Source: Cliona cf. orientalis
Taxonomy: Eukaryota; Porifera; Demospongiae; Clionaida; Clionaidae
Direction: 5' to 3'
NCBI GenBank assembly: GCA_963930775.1
Contig: OZ005704.1
Location: forward strand, 248,001-312,000
Length of the DNA: 64,000 nucleotides
The notes under the pieces are model-generated. The model had not been told where the DNA came from. It did not search any database and worked only from the letters and a program-made list of their open reading frames with translations. Positions 44,008-56,045 of this stretch are shown here, piece after piece (position 1 is the first letter of the stretch; the number at the start of each line of letters is the position of its first letter). The translations under genes were made by a program, and so were the position numbers.

Positions 44008-47000
44008 CTACAGATTTAGCCGATGTCTCTATCAGTTTTCGTCCATTCCAGTGCACTGAGGGAAATGAGAATCCATACATTGACTCCATGGTGACCATAG
44101 ACTGCTCTGCGGAGGGAGAGCCCTTCCCCAGAGTGACCTGGTTCTTCCAAGGCCGCGAGCTCAGAGATTCCGAAGTCTCCAACATCAATTTCCAACAGAA
44201 TAAGCGTGTTTTGGTCATCCCTAGCCTCCAGTCCAATAACTCGGGATCCTACCATTGCCAGTCAGTGAATGACCTATTCTCTGCAAAAAGCTCCTCAAAT
44301 ATTGAGCTGGGATTTCAAGGTTGGATATGTATTAATTATGTGACCTTTGCACTCTGTTGCATGTGCATGTACCACTTCCATTAAATATGTGGACATTTGT
44401 ATTGATTAGTGTTTATTTTTCACACTTCAATTTTTTTTAAAAAGAGCTAGCCAGTTCTAATAAAGTGTAGATAGCAACTGTTATAGCTTTAAAGCCAGTC
44501 TAGGTGAGTTCCTTAAATAGGTGAAAATTTGCCCCAATTTTGAAAACAGCTATATACCACTAGAGCACCAGGCTGTAATTGGCGAAAATTAAATTAGATA
44601 ATTAGTGTAGCTGCTCTGCATACCACAGCCTCAGGAATACGCCTCAGGCTCTCTATCACCATGTTTATCAGCGAATACCGTGATATCCACACCAAAAGGG
44701 TGTTTATAAGTATAAGCTTCTGGTGTATAATATAATTCGGGGCGAGCCTGAGCGAGCCCCGAATACACGAGGTACAGGAAGCGGTTTTATATGTATATAT
44801 ATATGTTTGTGGGGTGATCATTTCAGTGAGGAGAGAGTTAAATTTTGAATGCGTAAGGTAATGGTCGTCATGCGCATGCGTATACGCCCGCACTGCACCA
44901 TCGATCTGAGAGACAACTCGAGTATAGGCAAGGCATAACTTGAACTGGAAAGGTGAGTGCTGTACCACTCTGGTAAGGCTCAGGTCCACGATTAACATCA
45001 CTGGTAGACTCCACTTTCCTGAACATATAAAGGATGACTGCATGGAGGCATAATTATCCTCTCAGAGCCTGGCTACAGGTACTTGGACTCATGGTCATGG
45101 CATGTAGATTTATACTACTAAATTAGTATAGGTGATCAACGTTATCAGTGGACTATAGCTACCATACTAGCAATCTGATACTTTCACTGTCGTGGTAGCT
45201 TCTCAGGCCTAGCTATTGGGGTACGAACCCAATGGGCTTTTCCATTTTATAAGCAAATACCCCCTATTGAGGAGCAAATTGTGAAATGACCCCCCAGGAA
45301 CTAATTAATTCGTTTTGCCCCTCAAGAATAAGTAATTTGGACAGTTGAACCCCCTAGGATCAATTAAATTTATCTGAAATACCCTCTGGAAATTAAAAAG
45401 TGGTTGCTTGACCCCTCCGGAATCTGCTTTTTGATAGAAAATACCCCACAAGATTAATTAAAATCGCCAAAAGAGGCCCATAAGAACCAATTAAATTGCC
45501 AAAAGGACCCTCAAGAAACTCACAAAAAAAGCCCCCTCAGGATGTAATTATCACTCCTCAATGGGGGGTATGCCTATTAAATGGAACAGCCCAATGTGTG
45601 CTTGCGTGCCTGTGTGCTTTCAAAGAAATCTTGTGACTTTTGCGAAGGCTCGCCCCGCACAGATGACTTTCATCACCACTAGTAATATTATTATTATAGT
45701 AGGGGGCTCTGGTCATGTGACTTATAGGGCATGTATCACATGACCAAATTTTGTCTTGATAAGGAAGTATGGTAGTTAGTGAGTTGTAGGTATGCATGTA
45801 CATATGACTGTTTCCAGGGCAATGGAGCTCCGCCCATTGCATCCCATTGCTAGTTACATAGGACCAGGTGCCACACTTATTTTGACGAGGCACTCAATTA
45901 GTGACATGCAAAAAGCATGGTTGCCATGGTTACTGTACATGCATATTAAATGCTCTCTCTCTCTCTCTCTGGCCCCAGCTCCTTCTAGTATGGAAGTTAG
46001 GATAACAAATGCTGATTCGGGAGACATCATTTACGCTGCTCTTGGTAGATTAACCGTGATCAAATGTTCCGTTTTTCCACCTATCCCAACTCACGAGGTA
46101 GGCTAATTAAATTTATTATTATTATTATTATTGGCGGAAATTTCAAGTGTCCAATTTTCGCAGTTAATTGAGAATTAATTAAGCATCCAGCCATGTTTGT
46201 AGGAGTTCCATAATATTGAGCTGAATCATGGAACAGTGAGTAATTATTTTTTTTATTTTCCAGAATGTGGTGTTCAGACGCCAGGGGAGCAACATCATAA
46301 CGGGACAAGAATACAGTATCGTTGCTTTGCCTTGCAACGAGTTCGCTCTATCCATTTCTCCTGTCGAGATCACCCATGCAGGATCCTACGTTTGTGCTCT
46401 GGATCTACCCTCCGGAACTCTGACGGATAGCGTCAACATTCAGATTGGAAGTATGTATAATATTATTACGATTATAGAGAGAAAGTTTCTAGGTGTAACG
46501 ATTGTGGGAAATCAAGTTTATGTTTTAATAAATTCTCTCTTTCTCCCTCTCTCCCCCCCTCTCAGCTATTGTTCCAGTGGTTGTCATGCCATTCGGGTCT
46601 ACCACAATCGGTGTTGGGCGAAACATCACCTTCTACTGCCGCGGAGACAGGATGCCAGAGGACGGGGACATCCCTCAGATATTGTTTTGGCAGTTTCTGC
46701 AGGAGGGTTCTAACGAACTCAGTGGGGTTGCACCGATCGACGGGCGAGTACAGATCACAGATGACGAAGACGACATCATCTCTGTGCTGACTCTGCTGAA
46801 TGTAATGCCGTCGGACGCAGGGACGTTTACCTGTGTGACCTCTAACCCCGACCAGCCGTCCATCATGGAGAGCAGCAGTGTGACACTGACTGTGGAAGGT
46901 GAGGCCAAAAGCTAACCACACCAGCTAGGCCGGACCGACCGATTGTATAGTTTGTTTCCTGGCACTTAAATTCAATTTTAGTGCGTCTCCATTTTCTTTG

Positions 47001-50000
47001 ACCAGTTGAGCTGTGGTTCATACTATAAAGTAATTAGCCTATACTCATTGTACTAGTGTGCATATACAAATCGCTGATTTTGTCAATCACAGTAATCGAA
47101 ATGCAAGTGCCCCACCCTTGAGCTGAGCTAACCACATACGTACGTACGTACGTACGTACATGTAGCGCTGCCGAACCTGAGTCTGCTTATTTGGTCTTGT
47201 TCAACAAATTACCAAATCTGTACAACAAACACTCCAGCATGACCACAGATATCTGCATTAATTCATCACACACAGTATTACGACATGACAGACTGAAAGT
47301 CTATAGTCTAGTTTAGTCTAGCTGACGTTAATGGTGAAGTTCTTGCAGTTTGGAGGCAGCCAGCCACCTGTTGCCCGTCCACTCAGGCCCTTTTTGTGGA
47401 AGGATTTAGCTGTGTACTAGCTATTATGATGACTGTAGGGTCAGCTTGTGAATATTGATTGTATAATATTAATTTTGATTTTGGATCCCCCCTCTCATTC
47501 CTTGGCCCCCCACCAGCATATTATGTGTGTGCATGTCCCCCCCTCCCCCCCCCCCCCCACTAATGTGAGTGAGATTCCTGTGTTTACATAAACAAATTGT
47601 CTACAAGTGCAAGTGGCTTTGATGCTCTCCCCAGAGGCTACAAACAGTAGTGTTAGAGTGATGTATTGCCTGACTAACTCTTCAAATAAAAAAATTATTA
47701 TGTGATTACATTCTTTCTGTATTTAGCTACCCCCAACGTCACGGTGACTCCGCCCTCCTCCATCGTTAGAGTAGGGGCTCCCCTCTCCCTCACCTGCAAA
47801 ATATCAACCACACAACGAAACTCCACCTTCTTGTGGGCGATCAATGGAGTCAACGTGAAACAGCTCGGCGACAGATACATAATAACTGACGCACCGAACA
47901 ATTCCACTCTTAAAATCAGTCGCTTGGACGCTTCGGATATCGGTCAAGTTCGCTGCACTGCCAAAGACCCTATACACTTGCCTGTTACTGCAGAAGCCAC
48001 TATTAAAGAGACAACCGAGTTGTACATCGTTGGACAGCTTGAGGGAGAGGCAAAGCCTCACGTGAACGTAAGCGTTCAGATCCAGACCAACTTTGTGTTG
48101 AATTGCACCGTGCGTAACGCCGCTATACTAACAACTATCTCGTGGTTTCTGGGACATGATGAGCTGAACGGTGATGACCCAGGGTTTAGCGTCAACGAAA
48201 GTGCGGGTACTCTGACCAAGAACAATGTCAGCTTGAGCGATGAAGATCCGTATCTCTGTATTGCGAAGGTAGGAGGTACAACACTGGAGCTCACCGTCAA
48301 TGTAGCTGTCACAAGTGAGTTGTGGATGTGGAGAAGGAGAGAGAAAGAGAGAGAGGGGGGGGGGGGGGGGAGAAGGAGAGGGAGAGAGAGAGGGGAATAG
48401 AGGAAGGAGAGAGAGATCAGATAACATAGAGAGTTTTCTCTCTCTTTCAGTCCCACCTTCCTTCACTGATACCCCCGATGATTTCACGGAGGGTGTACAA
48501 GGTCAGCGCTTTGAGCTGACCTGTGAGGCGGCGGGTAGACCCACTCCAACCATATTCTGGACCAAAATGTCACGAAACGTCACCGAGCTTAGAGACCCAC
48601 TGATCCAAGATCTTGGTGATGGTTCGCTGGTATTTGAACGGCTACAGATGCAGCATGAAGGGTTCTACCACTGTGAGATCAAGGGGGCAAGGATGTCAGC
48701 TCAGACTCGACTTACTGTGGTCGACAGGAGTGATAATGGCATCGGTAAGTGGACCGAAGATACTATACTGCTTCAATTGTAATTCTTTCTCTCCCCCCCC
48801 CCCCTCTCTCTCTCTCTCCCTCACCTCTCCAGGTAACCTAAACGAGAGTGAGACGATTCTTGTGTTCACAGTCGTTGGTCTTGTGGCCATTCTGATCATC
48901 ATCGCCTCGGTGATGCTCATCGCTGTCCTCTGTAGCTGCTTCTACATGCGTCGCCCTCACGGCAAATACAGCGTTGCCAAGGGCGACCAGCTGGATGGGG
49001 GCTTCAATAAGAGGCAGAACTCTCTTCGGTAAGCTAGTCCATGCCTCAAATTATTAAAAATTTTTGTATGCATCTGTCATAGTAATAATGATCACTCTGA
49101 CATAGTATTACTCTACTATGTACTTGTACACATGTAGTTCTATAGTTTTGTGTGTTGTATTTGCTCCATAGCTAAATCAGCATAATTATCTCAATAGAGC
49201 GACTGTCACTGGTCCATTAGAGCCACTGAGTTTGGCAAAAGTTTACGCAATATTATGTAATGCTCAATATTAATTGATACATATTCATAGGCTGATTAAA
49301 CAGTCGCACTATACAAACATGCTAATGACTTCACCCTCTCTCTCCTCTCTCCCCCTCTCTCTCCCCCCGAACCCTCACAGGGATAACTCGGGCATCCACA
49401 GCAGTCCCTCCAATCACATCTTTGACACACTCCAGTCGCCCAGCTCAACGACAGGATACAGCAGTAACCCTTACTCCTCGGGACCTGCGCACTCTATGCC
49501 CCTCACCACCTACGGGGGGACTATCCCCGTTACCGTCGGCAACGAGGAGATTCTAGGGGGCGGAGCTAGGGGGATGGCCACAAACTCGATGTTCTCGGAG
49601 AATGTGAATTCTCATACTTCAACTCCGATTCATGGGACGCTGGCGTCTACGAGTCTATTTGGGTCAGAGGAACAGACATCCGTCACAACACAGCTGCCAA
49701 ATTTCCCTCGAGCTAACCTACAGGTACGTATCATCATGTGTGTACATGTACTTAATTGGCTGTACATGAGTTTGTAACTTATAGGCAAAAGGAAGAGTGT
49801 TTTTAATAGGGAAGTACATCTGGTAGCTGGTTCAATTATGTAGTAAGGGGTTAATGGCTAAAATCGGTAGCAAGCTGCTGCTTGATTATGCACGCACATA
49901 GTTGAGCTGATCTTACATCCTTGAATATATACTACTAATCACTGTCAAGGGGATTCTGTTTGTCATGTGACGGTACGTTGCTAGGATACAAAGCCCTATC

Positions 50001-51494
50001 CAGAGGAATTTTAATTAATTGATAATCCCCCCACCTCACCTCTCTCTGGAGCTAGCTAGTGTCCGTTGTGCGTTTCTAAGTATCTCTGCCTCTGTGTGTA
50101 TGTATGTATGTACCTTTGGATTCCTTGTTCTCTTAAAAGGCGGCCATTATGCTTACTAATTGGCATCCCTACATAAACAGTCGAGGGAACCTTTTGAAGC
50201 TCTTGGCAGCTGACCCAAGTGTTTACCCTGCAAACCCACCGGGACACGCACCCAAAGTGTCAGTGGACCTGTGTACCTGTGCGTTCCTGCACGCACCTGC
50301 ATTCCTAGCTAACCACAACTAAAAGAGATGTCCACAACAGGAAATGCAATGTGGTGTAGTAACTGTAATGTGCATACATACTGCATAGCCACTGTACTGG
50401 CTGGTACATGCTGTAGCTGGCTAGATGGCCTATGCATTATGTCTTGTGTGTTTTTGGCTGTTGGCATTCGCTGGCATCTTACTCAAAAAAGTATCTATCT
50501 CTCTCATTATGTATGCATGTATGTATGTATGTATGTATGTATGTATGTGTGTGTACCTGTCAACAGTTTACGTTTTCATAAACTAAAAACACAAATTTAA
50601 TGCTGGTACATTTTTGCCCAGCAAATCTGTTAGCATAGATGATCGAATCAACGCGTACAAACACATCTTGGAAAGCCTTCGTTTACAACCAATTTGTATT
50701 TGTAGCTAATTCTCATGCTTAAAAGTATGTTTTTCGTTGTTGCACGTAATAATAATAATATTCATGTACACACTCTCTTTCACACACACACGCTACACAC
50801 ACACGCTCACAGCTTGGTGATGCGATGGGCGAAGGTGAGTTTGGCCCGGTGGTACTGGGCGTGGCCATTGGCATTGTTCCGAATGAAGAGCGCACATTGG
50901 TCGCCGTGAAGGCCATTGTTCCGAGAGGAGGCGGCGAGGAAGGGGAGGAGGAGCTAAATCCCGAGATCGCCCTCGTCGATTTTGCCAACCAGATGAAGCT
51001 CGAGTTCGCCAACATCGCCATGATACTGGGCATGTGCACAGACGAGGAACCTTATTACGTCATCTACGAGTACCTGAACGAGGTAGGGATGATGTCACTA
51101 TGATGTATTAATAAAATTAGTCCCAGAGTACTATTGTGACGTAAACTCACAATCGTACATTTCTATAATCTGCTAGTTGATCTATGGGATAGCATACTGT
51201 TTCATACACAATGTTATGCCTTTAAGGGAATAATAATTGTAGTATATAAGGTCACATGGAATGATGTCATAATTGTGTCATTGTGTTAACTTCCTCTATT
51301 GGGTCATGCACATCGTAGGTGTGTACATGTGTATATATGTAGAAGGCAGTAGTGTGGCAGTTTAATTGGGTCAAGTTTGCAAATAGCTATTGCATGAGAA
51401 AACACGAGTGACCCTTCAATTATCTACACATGTATACGTTTGCTTTCTCATGTAATACACTTACGAACTCAAATCTCTCCCTCCCTCTTCCTCC

Positions 51495-51525
<31 letters not shown>

Positions 51526-52114
51526 CCCCTCACTTTAACCTCAGGGTGATCTAAAGAAGTTCCTTATCAACTCTCGTCCATTTGATGATGACCCTCCCTC
51601 GCTCACTCCCCAACACATGCAGCGGATCATCCTCCAGGTAGCTGACGGAATGGCCTACCTCTTCTCCCAGAGAATCATTCACGGAGACCTCGCCACAAGA
51701 AACTGTCTCATCTCTTCAGACCTCAGAGTCAAAATTGCCGACCTCGGCATAGGTCACGACCTCTACAACAACGATTACTATGACAACGGGTCCCAGCTGT
51801 TGCCGATTCGATGGATGCCTCCAGAGCTCTTGGTAAATTCCGATGAAGGTCCTACCTTCTCTCTCCACAGCGACATCTGGTCATTTGGCGTCCTTTGCTG
51901 GGAGGTGTTCTCGTACTCGCGTTTGCCCTACGACAGCCTGACTGACGAGGATGTCCTCTCAATGGTTCCCGCAGGAACGAGACTGCGTAGCCCAAGCAAG
52001 AGCTGTCCCCCTGCCCTCTACGATATCATGATGGACTGTTGGCACGATATTCCCGAGGAGAGGCCTGTCTTTGCTAAGCTCTGCGTCGCCATCATCGGCT
52101 GCGAGCTAGACTGA
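41437..52114 (+). CDS. PTK7: Seven-Ig receptor tyrosine (pseudo)kinase, PTK7-like
   Basis: Multi-exon type I receptor. MSFNPLANTTTGRCCQLLLA at 41437 starts a signal peptide. Seven Ig-like domains follow, each with the two-cysteine and Tyr-x-Cys pattern: exons near 41630, 44015, 45980/46264, 46566, 47727, about 48040 and 48451. A TM helix (VVGLVAILIIIASVMLIAVL, about 48870-48930), a Ser/Thr/Tyr-rich juxtamembrane region (about 49380-49720) and a tyrosine-kinase domain (50815-52114) complete it. Kinase features are glycine loop GEGEFG, VAVK lysine, HGDLATRN (HRD Arg lost), DLG instead of DFG, NNDYYDNG activation segment, PIRWMPPE and SDIWSFGVLCWEVF. The alpha-C helix is about 4 residues short and has Gln where the ion-pair Glu is expected. 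Seven Ig plus degenerate kinase is the PTK7/CCK4 architecture (planar polarity/Wnt co-receptor). Alternatives are a ROR/DDR relative or a sponge-specific Ig-RTK. Confidence 0.8.
44736..44763. repeat. GC-rich hairpin in receptor intron
   Basis: TTCGGGGC and GCCCCGAA form a perfect 8-bp stem around a 12-nt loop, inside an imperfect longer palindrome (44718-44781). The complement of CGGGGCGAGCC recurs at about 45646-45656, so the two may be ends of an old transposon of about 0.9 kb spanning this intron. Confidence 0.5.
45258..45570. mobile_element. 313-bp inverted-repeat element with internal degenerate repeats
   Basis: The ends TACCCCCTATTGAGGAG and CTCCTCAATGGGGGGTA are inverted with one mismatch over 17 bp. 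Inside, a degenerate unit of roughly 35-45 bp (CCCCTCAAGAA/AATTAA-like, alternating C-runs and AATTAAAT) repeats about seven times. It lies in an intron of the receptor gene. Confidence 0.65.
47137..47159. repeat. (TACG)n microsatellite
   Basis: A self-complementary tetranucleotide tract of about 6 units in a receptor intron. Confidence 0.85.
50515..50551. repeat. (ATGT)n microsatellite
   Basis: About eight ATGT units ending in GTGTGT, in the intron before the kinase exons. Confidence 0.85.
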
Positions 52115-52746
52115 TTATTATTATTATGACGATGTAATATTTACATGTAGCTGCGTAATCTATGATGTCATAATAGTTATGTATGTATGATTTTGTCCCA
52201 GCGCTGTTTGTCCATGTGTCCCAGCCGATCATCTTGTTGCGTTATGTGTCTAATTATGCATGTTATCTCCTGTATCCATGGCAACCCTATGCCGGGCATA
52301 GCATCTTCTTCTCGGGTCAATCGACCTTTCTTGACCTTTTAGTGGCTGATTTTATTTTCTTCGTAATTATGTACTAATTTTCATGCTCACCAATTGCAAG
52401 GGGTTGATTTTTAATGTTGCTTTTTTCTTTGTTGCTCATGAAGTTATCAACACATCACATATTAATAATTACTTCAACCATAATTAATTTTTCTGATTGA
52501 CACTGCCTGGACATGTAGTTTTGTGCTGTACATGCTATCAATATTTTTTTTTCCAGAGATTATTTTTCCTGCTAATAATTATTGCATTAAATTTTTGTGA
52601 CTCCACTAAAAATTATATAAAAAACCATGACATTATCTTATTAAACAAAATTAATATGACATTCGACACACCAGGTACAGAATTTGACTGATTGTTAAAA
52701 ATACAATAAATAATGCAATAATTCACAATAATAATAATTATATTAA
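52115..52746. other. Convergent 3' region, receptor / SAM-ARM gene
   Basis: 632 bp, AT-rich, holding both 3' UTRs. TATTTTT and AATAAA-like words (for example near 52700) could be polyadenylation signals. No gene is seen; the open frames at 52183-52691 are featureless. Confidence 0.5.
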
Positions 52747-55700
52747 TTAACAGAGTTTCCCCTCTAATTGTTTCAAATACTCCTTTGCCTTATCAGTGAG
52801 GCCAGCTGGAGGGCTCTGGCAAATTGACAACAGCTGCTCTTGGTGACCCCTGATGATGTCATTGACCACACCCCCACAGCCTGCGGACGAGCCAAGTTGC
52901 AGTAGAGCGTAACTACACCAGGTGACAATGTTCAAGTCGTCATGGAAACGGCTCAGCGCCTCCAATAGTAGGTCAGAAGTGTGACCAGCAAGCTTAGGAT
53001 CACCGGAGAAAATTGCTGAAAGAAATTGGTAAAGGTCGTTACGGTCATAAGTTCACTAATATCTACTTACCATTGTCCGATGCATTTGCAAACACTTTAG
53101 CAGCCCAAAGAGTCACATGATTGTCATGTGACTGGGTCGTCATGGCAAACGCTGTGTGTTCAACAATTAGCTGCATCACTCCACTCTCAATCTCAGCACC
53201 AACTGTAAGAGAAAACAATCACAATCAATTTCTCTCTCCAGCTCCCTCCCTCCCTCCTTCCCTCCCTCTTTCTCTCCCTTCCCCCTTTCTCTCAAAACTC
53301 TCTCTCTCTCTCTCTCTCTCACCTTCAGCGATAAGCAGAGCCAGCAGGGAGCAGGCATATTGCTGTATCTGAGCCCCACTAGGGCAGAAATGCATCGACT
53401 GGAACACCACATCCAAGACATGTCCGTACTCTGATATCAGCAGCAGCCTGGCTTCCTTGACCACACCCAGAACCACGCCCATTGCTGCCATGGCAACCAC
53501 TTGTAGTTTAGTGGAGGAGGGGAAGCTCTCCATTGCCATGGAGACCGTCTGAAGGCCACCATTGTTGACAATGTCATCGCACTGTGACGGATCTGAGGAT
53601 TCAAAATACAAAATTTAACACACAAACAATATTGTTTTAATATTCTAATTTTCAGCTATACCTGTCCTAGCGATATTTCCGAGAGCCCAGCACCCCTCCA
53701 TCTGCACCCTCTCGCTGGCGGGGTGGTAGTTCATGGCCTCCAATACAGTCGCCGCCGTACCAGCCGGGAGGGGGGTGCCCCTGCTCATTACACCTGCAAA
53801 CAACAATCAGCCAATGGTGAATTCACACTTCTAAACTCAACCATCATTCATTCCAACAAGCTCTTTTTTCAGCATGCAGCTAGCACTGAAAAGTTGGGAT
53901 GGGCCTGGGGACGAGGCTACAACCATCAATCATATCAAAGTTTCGTCCTTACCTTCTCTTGTGAGTAATCTGATAACCTTGAAGCATAACTCCACCACTC
54001 TCTGAGAAGAGACGGTCTCCTGCAGTACATCCATCAGGGCTGCTACCACTCCAGCCTCCACCAGCCTCACTCCATCACCCTCCACACCATCCCTAGTCAC
54101 AACGTCACTCTCTCTCTCCCTCTGAGCACGCATCTGGGAGATGAGCTGTTTCAAAGCTGAAACAATCGAATCCACGTCTTGTGCTGACGTCAGCACTAGC
54201 AGAACAGCCTCGAGGGACGTCGTTGCCATGGAAGCAATGGAGGGTGGGCAGGAATATGCACGCACACGGATGTAGGTGTGCTCGGGGTACTGAGGTGAGG
54301 CGCTCTCCAGCGGACCACTCAGCCACAGACCAGCCGGCACCGAGGCAGACGGCCTCAACTCATACCCAACTGAATCTCGGTGATGGGGCAATGATGTCTG
54401 TCGTGTCTGAGGCAGCTCTTCCCTGTTCTCTGTTTCTTGTCTCTGACCACTAGGTTCAGAGCCACTCGGAGTAGCAGCTGCCGATTGTGATGGCGCTGAG
54501 GATCCTGCTGCTGTATCGATATCATCGAGAAAGAACTCCTCGAACATGGCGCTAGACCTGGTGGTGTTCACCACGGGGATGATGGGTGGAGCATCGTCCT
54601 CTCCGCCTCTTGATGAATGAATCTCAACGACACGACCAATCTCGACCAAACCAGACGATGATGATGATGTAATATTTGCCGAGGATGACGCCATCGAGCT
54701 CCTCTCACTAGCGCTACCACTTCCCTGCGATGATTCCCTCTCTTCCTCCCCAACAAAGACACTGTCTCGAACATCGATCACATTTGGAAATATCGGTTCA
54801 CCTGGCATTTGATCCTCGGACATTAGCCTCACCACGGACGTATGCTTCTGCTTGGGACCAGTTCGCTTCTTCCCGGATCGAAATTGCACGGGTTCAGAGG
54901 ACGATTGCCGCTTAACGTTGCGTTTTCCGTAGTTAGGGAGAGCTTTCATTTCTTCCGAGGGATCCGATTTGATTTTCTGTCCCAAGTGGCCTCTTCGTAC
55001 GAGCTGAAAGGGCGAAGGTTGGCCGTCCGTGGTGTCAAGGTGCCGCTGGATGTAGTTATCGAGGGCAGTCATTAGTCGTTTAGCCATCAGCCTCGTGAAA
55101 CCATCAGAGACTAGCGTTTCTGCGTCCGTATCAAGCAAATCATCGAGGCGTTGGTAGCCTGCTAGCTTCAAGCGATACTCGAGTCCTGGTAGGTTGCTGG
55201 CTCTTAGAAATGACTTGAGACTTCTGTCCAGGGACTGGAAATCTCTTCTTTTCCGTAAAGGAAGCGCTTGTTCCTCTGTTCTCTCCAGCACCCGAGCCAC
55301 GGAAGGATGGACAGGCATGCTTCGGCCATCGGGCTGGTCGCTAGAGGCAGTGGGGGTGTGGCCGTGGGCGGGGCCAGAGGAGGAAGAGAGACGAGGGAAT
55401 CTGGCTTGTAGTCCTCCCATCGCCTTTGTCCTCTCCAAAACACCACTGTGAAAAAAAATTTAAATCAGCATCTAGCCAGCTAGCTCCCCTTATAATATTA
55501 TAAGATCATAGTAAAATCTAAGTGTGCACCCGCTCAGCACTTTCTGAATCAGCATAAATTTCCCCCAAACTTATCCAAACAAGAGAAAAGCAACACAATG
55601 ATTCACATGAATGAGCTACATGCATGATTTTTTTAAAAACCTTTTCGGCTGAGGTCCTGTGTTGTAGCTGGCTACAGTTGCTTTGCCCTTCGCTTTAGAT

Positions 55701-55801
55701 CTTCCATCTTGTTGTAGCTGCCGTTGTTGTCTCTGTCCCTGTCCTAGCTGACGTTGCTGTCCTCTGTCAATAGGCTGGGAGGGGTTGCGTGAAGAATGCA
55801 T
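52747..55801 (-). CDS. SAM-like plus armadillo-like repeat protein
   Basis: Six exons. Exon 1 (start 55801, MHSSRNPSQPIDRG) is Gln/Arg-rich and joins the long second exon as GPQPK-SGVLERTKAMGG. Residues about 126-186 (SLKSFLRASNLPGLEYRLKL ... RLMTALDNYI) look like a SAM-type helical bundle. A basic region with probable nuclear signals (KKRTGPKQKH, about 54850) and a long acidic/Ser-rich disordered stretch follow. The C-terminal third, in five exons, consists of alpha-helical repeats of armadillo type (LVEAGVVAALMDVLQETVSS, VAAMAAMGVVLG-like, LWAAKVFANASDN, WCSYALLQLGSS) and ends KAKEYLKQLEGKLC. I do not recognise a specific family. SARM1 has ARM then SAM-SAM-TIR; here the order is reversed and no TIR exists. 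It is probably a scaffold. Confidence 0.75.
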
Positions 55802-56045
55802 TCCAGAGTAAGCTTCTCTACGGATGACTGAGCTTCCAAATTGTGAATGCGTGTTTGTTTACGCATTGTTAGTCTACTCCACGATCCAGTGTACTCAAGT
55901 ACTACCATCAGCCAGTGTCGATTAGACATTCCAATTTTGGCACCATATCACGTCCCACACAATGCATGCAGTAGACCACACCCGTGCGTCATCTTACTCT
56001 GAATAATGCGCACCATAACATAGTGCTGGCCTGTACTGTGGACTG
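55802..56045. promoter_or_regulatory. 244-bp divergent promoter gap, SAM-ARM / bHLH
   Basis: Two opposite-strand genes start 244 bp apart. Shared promoter inferred from spacing. The bHLH start on the right is itself uncertain. Confidence 0.3.
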
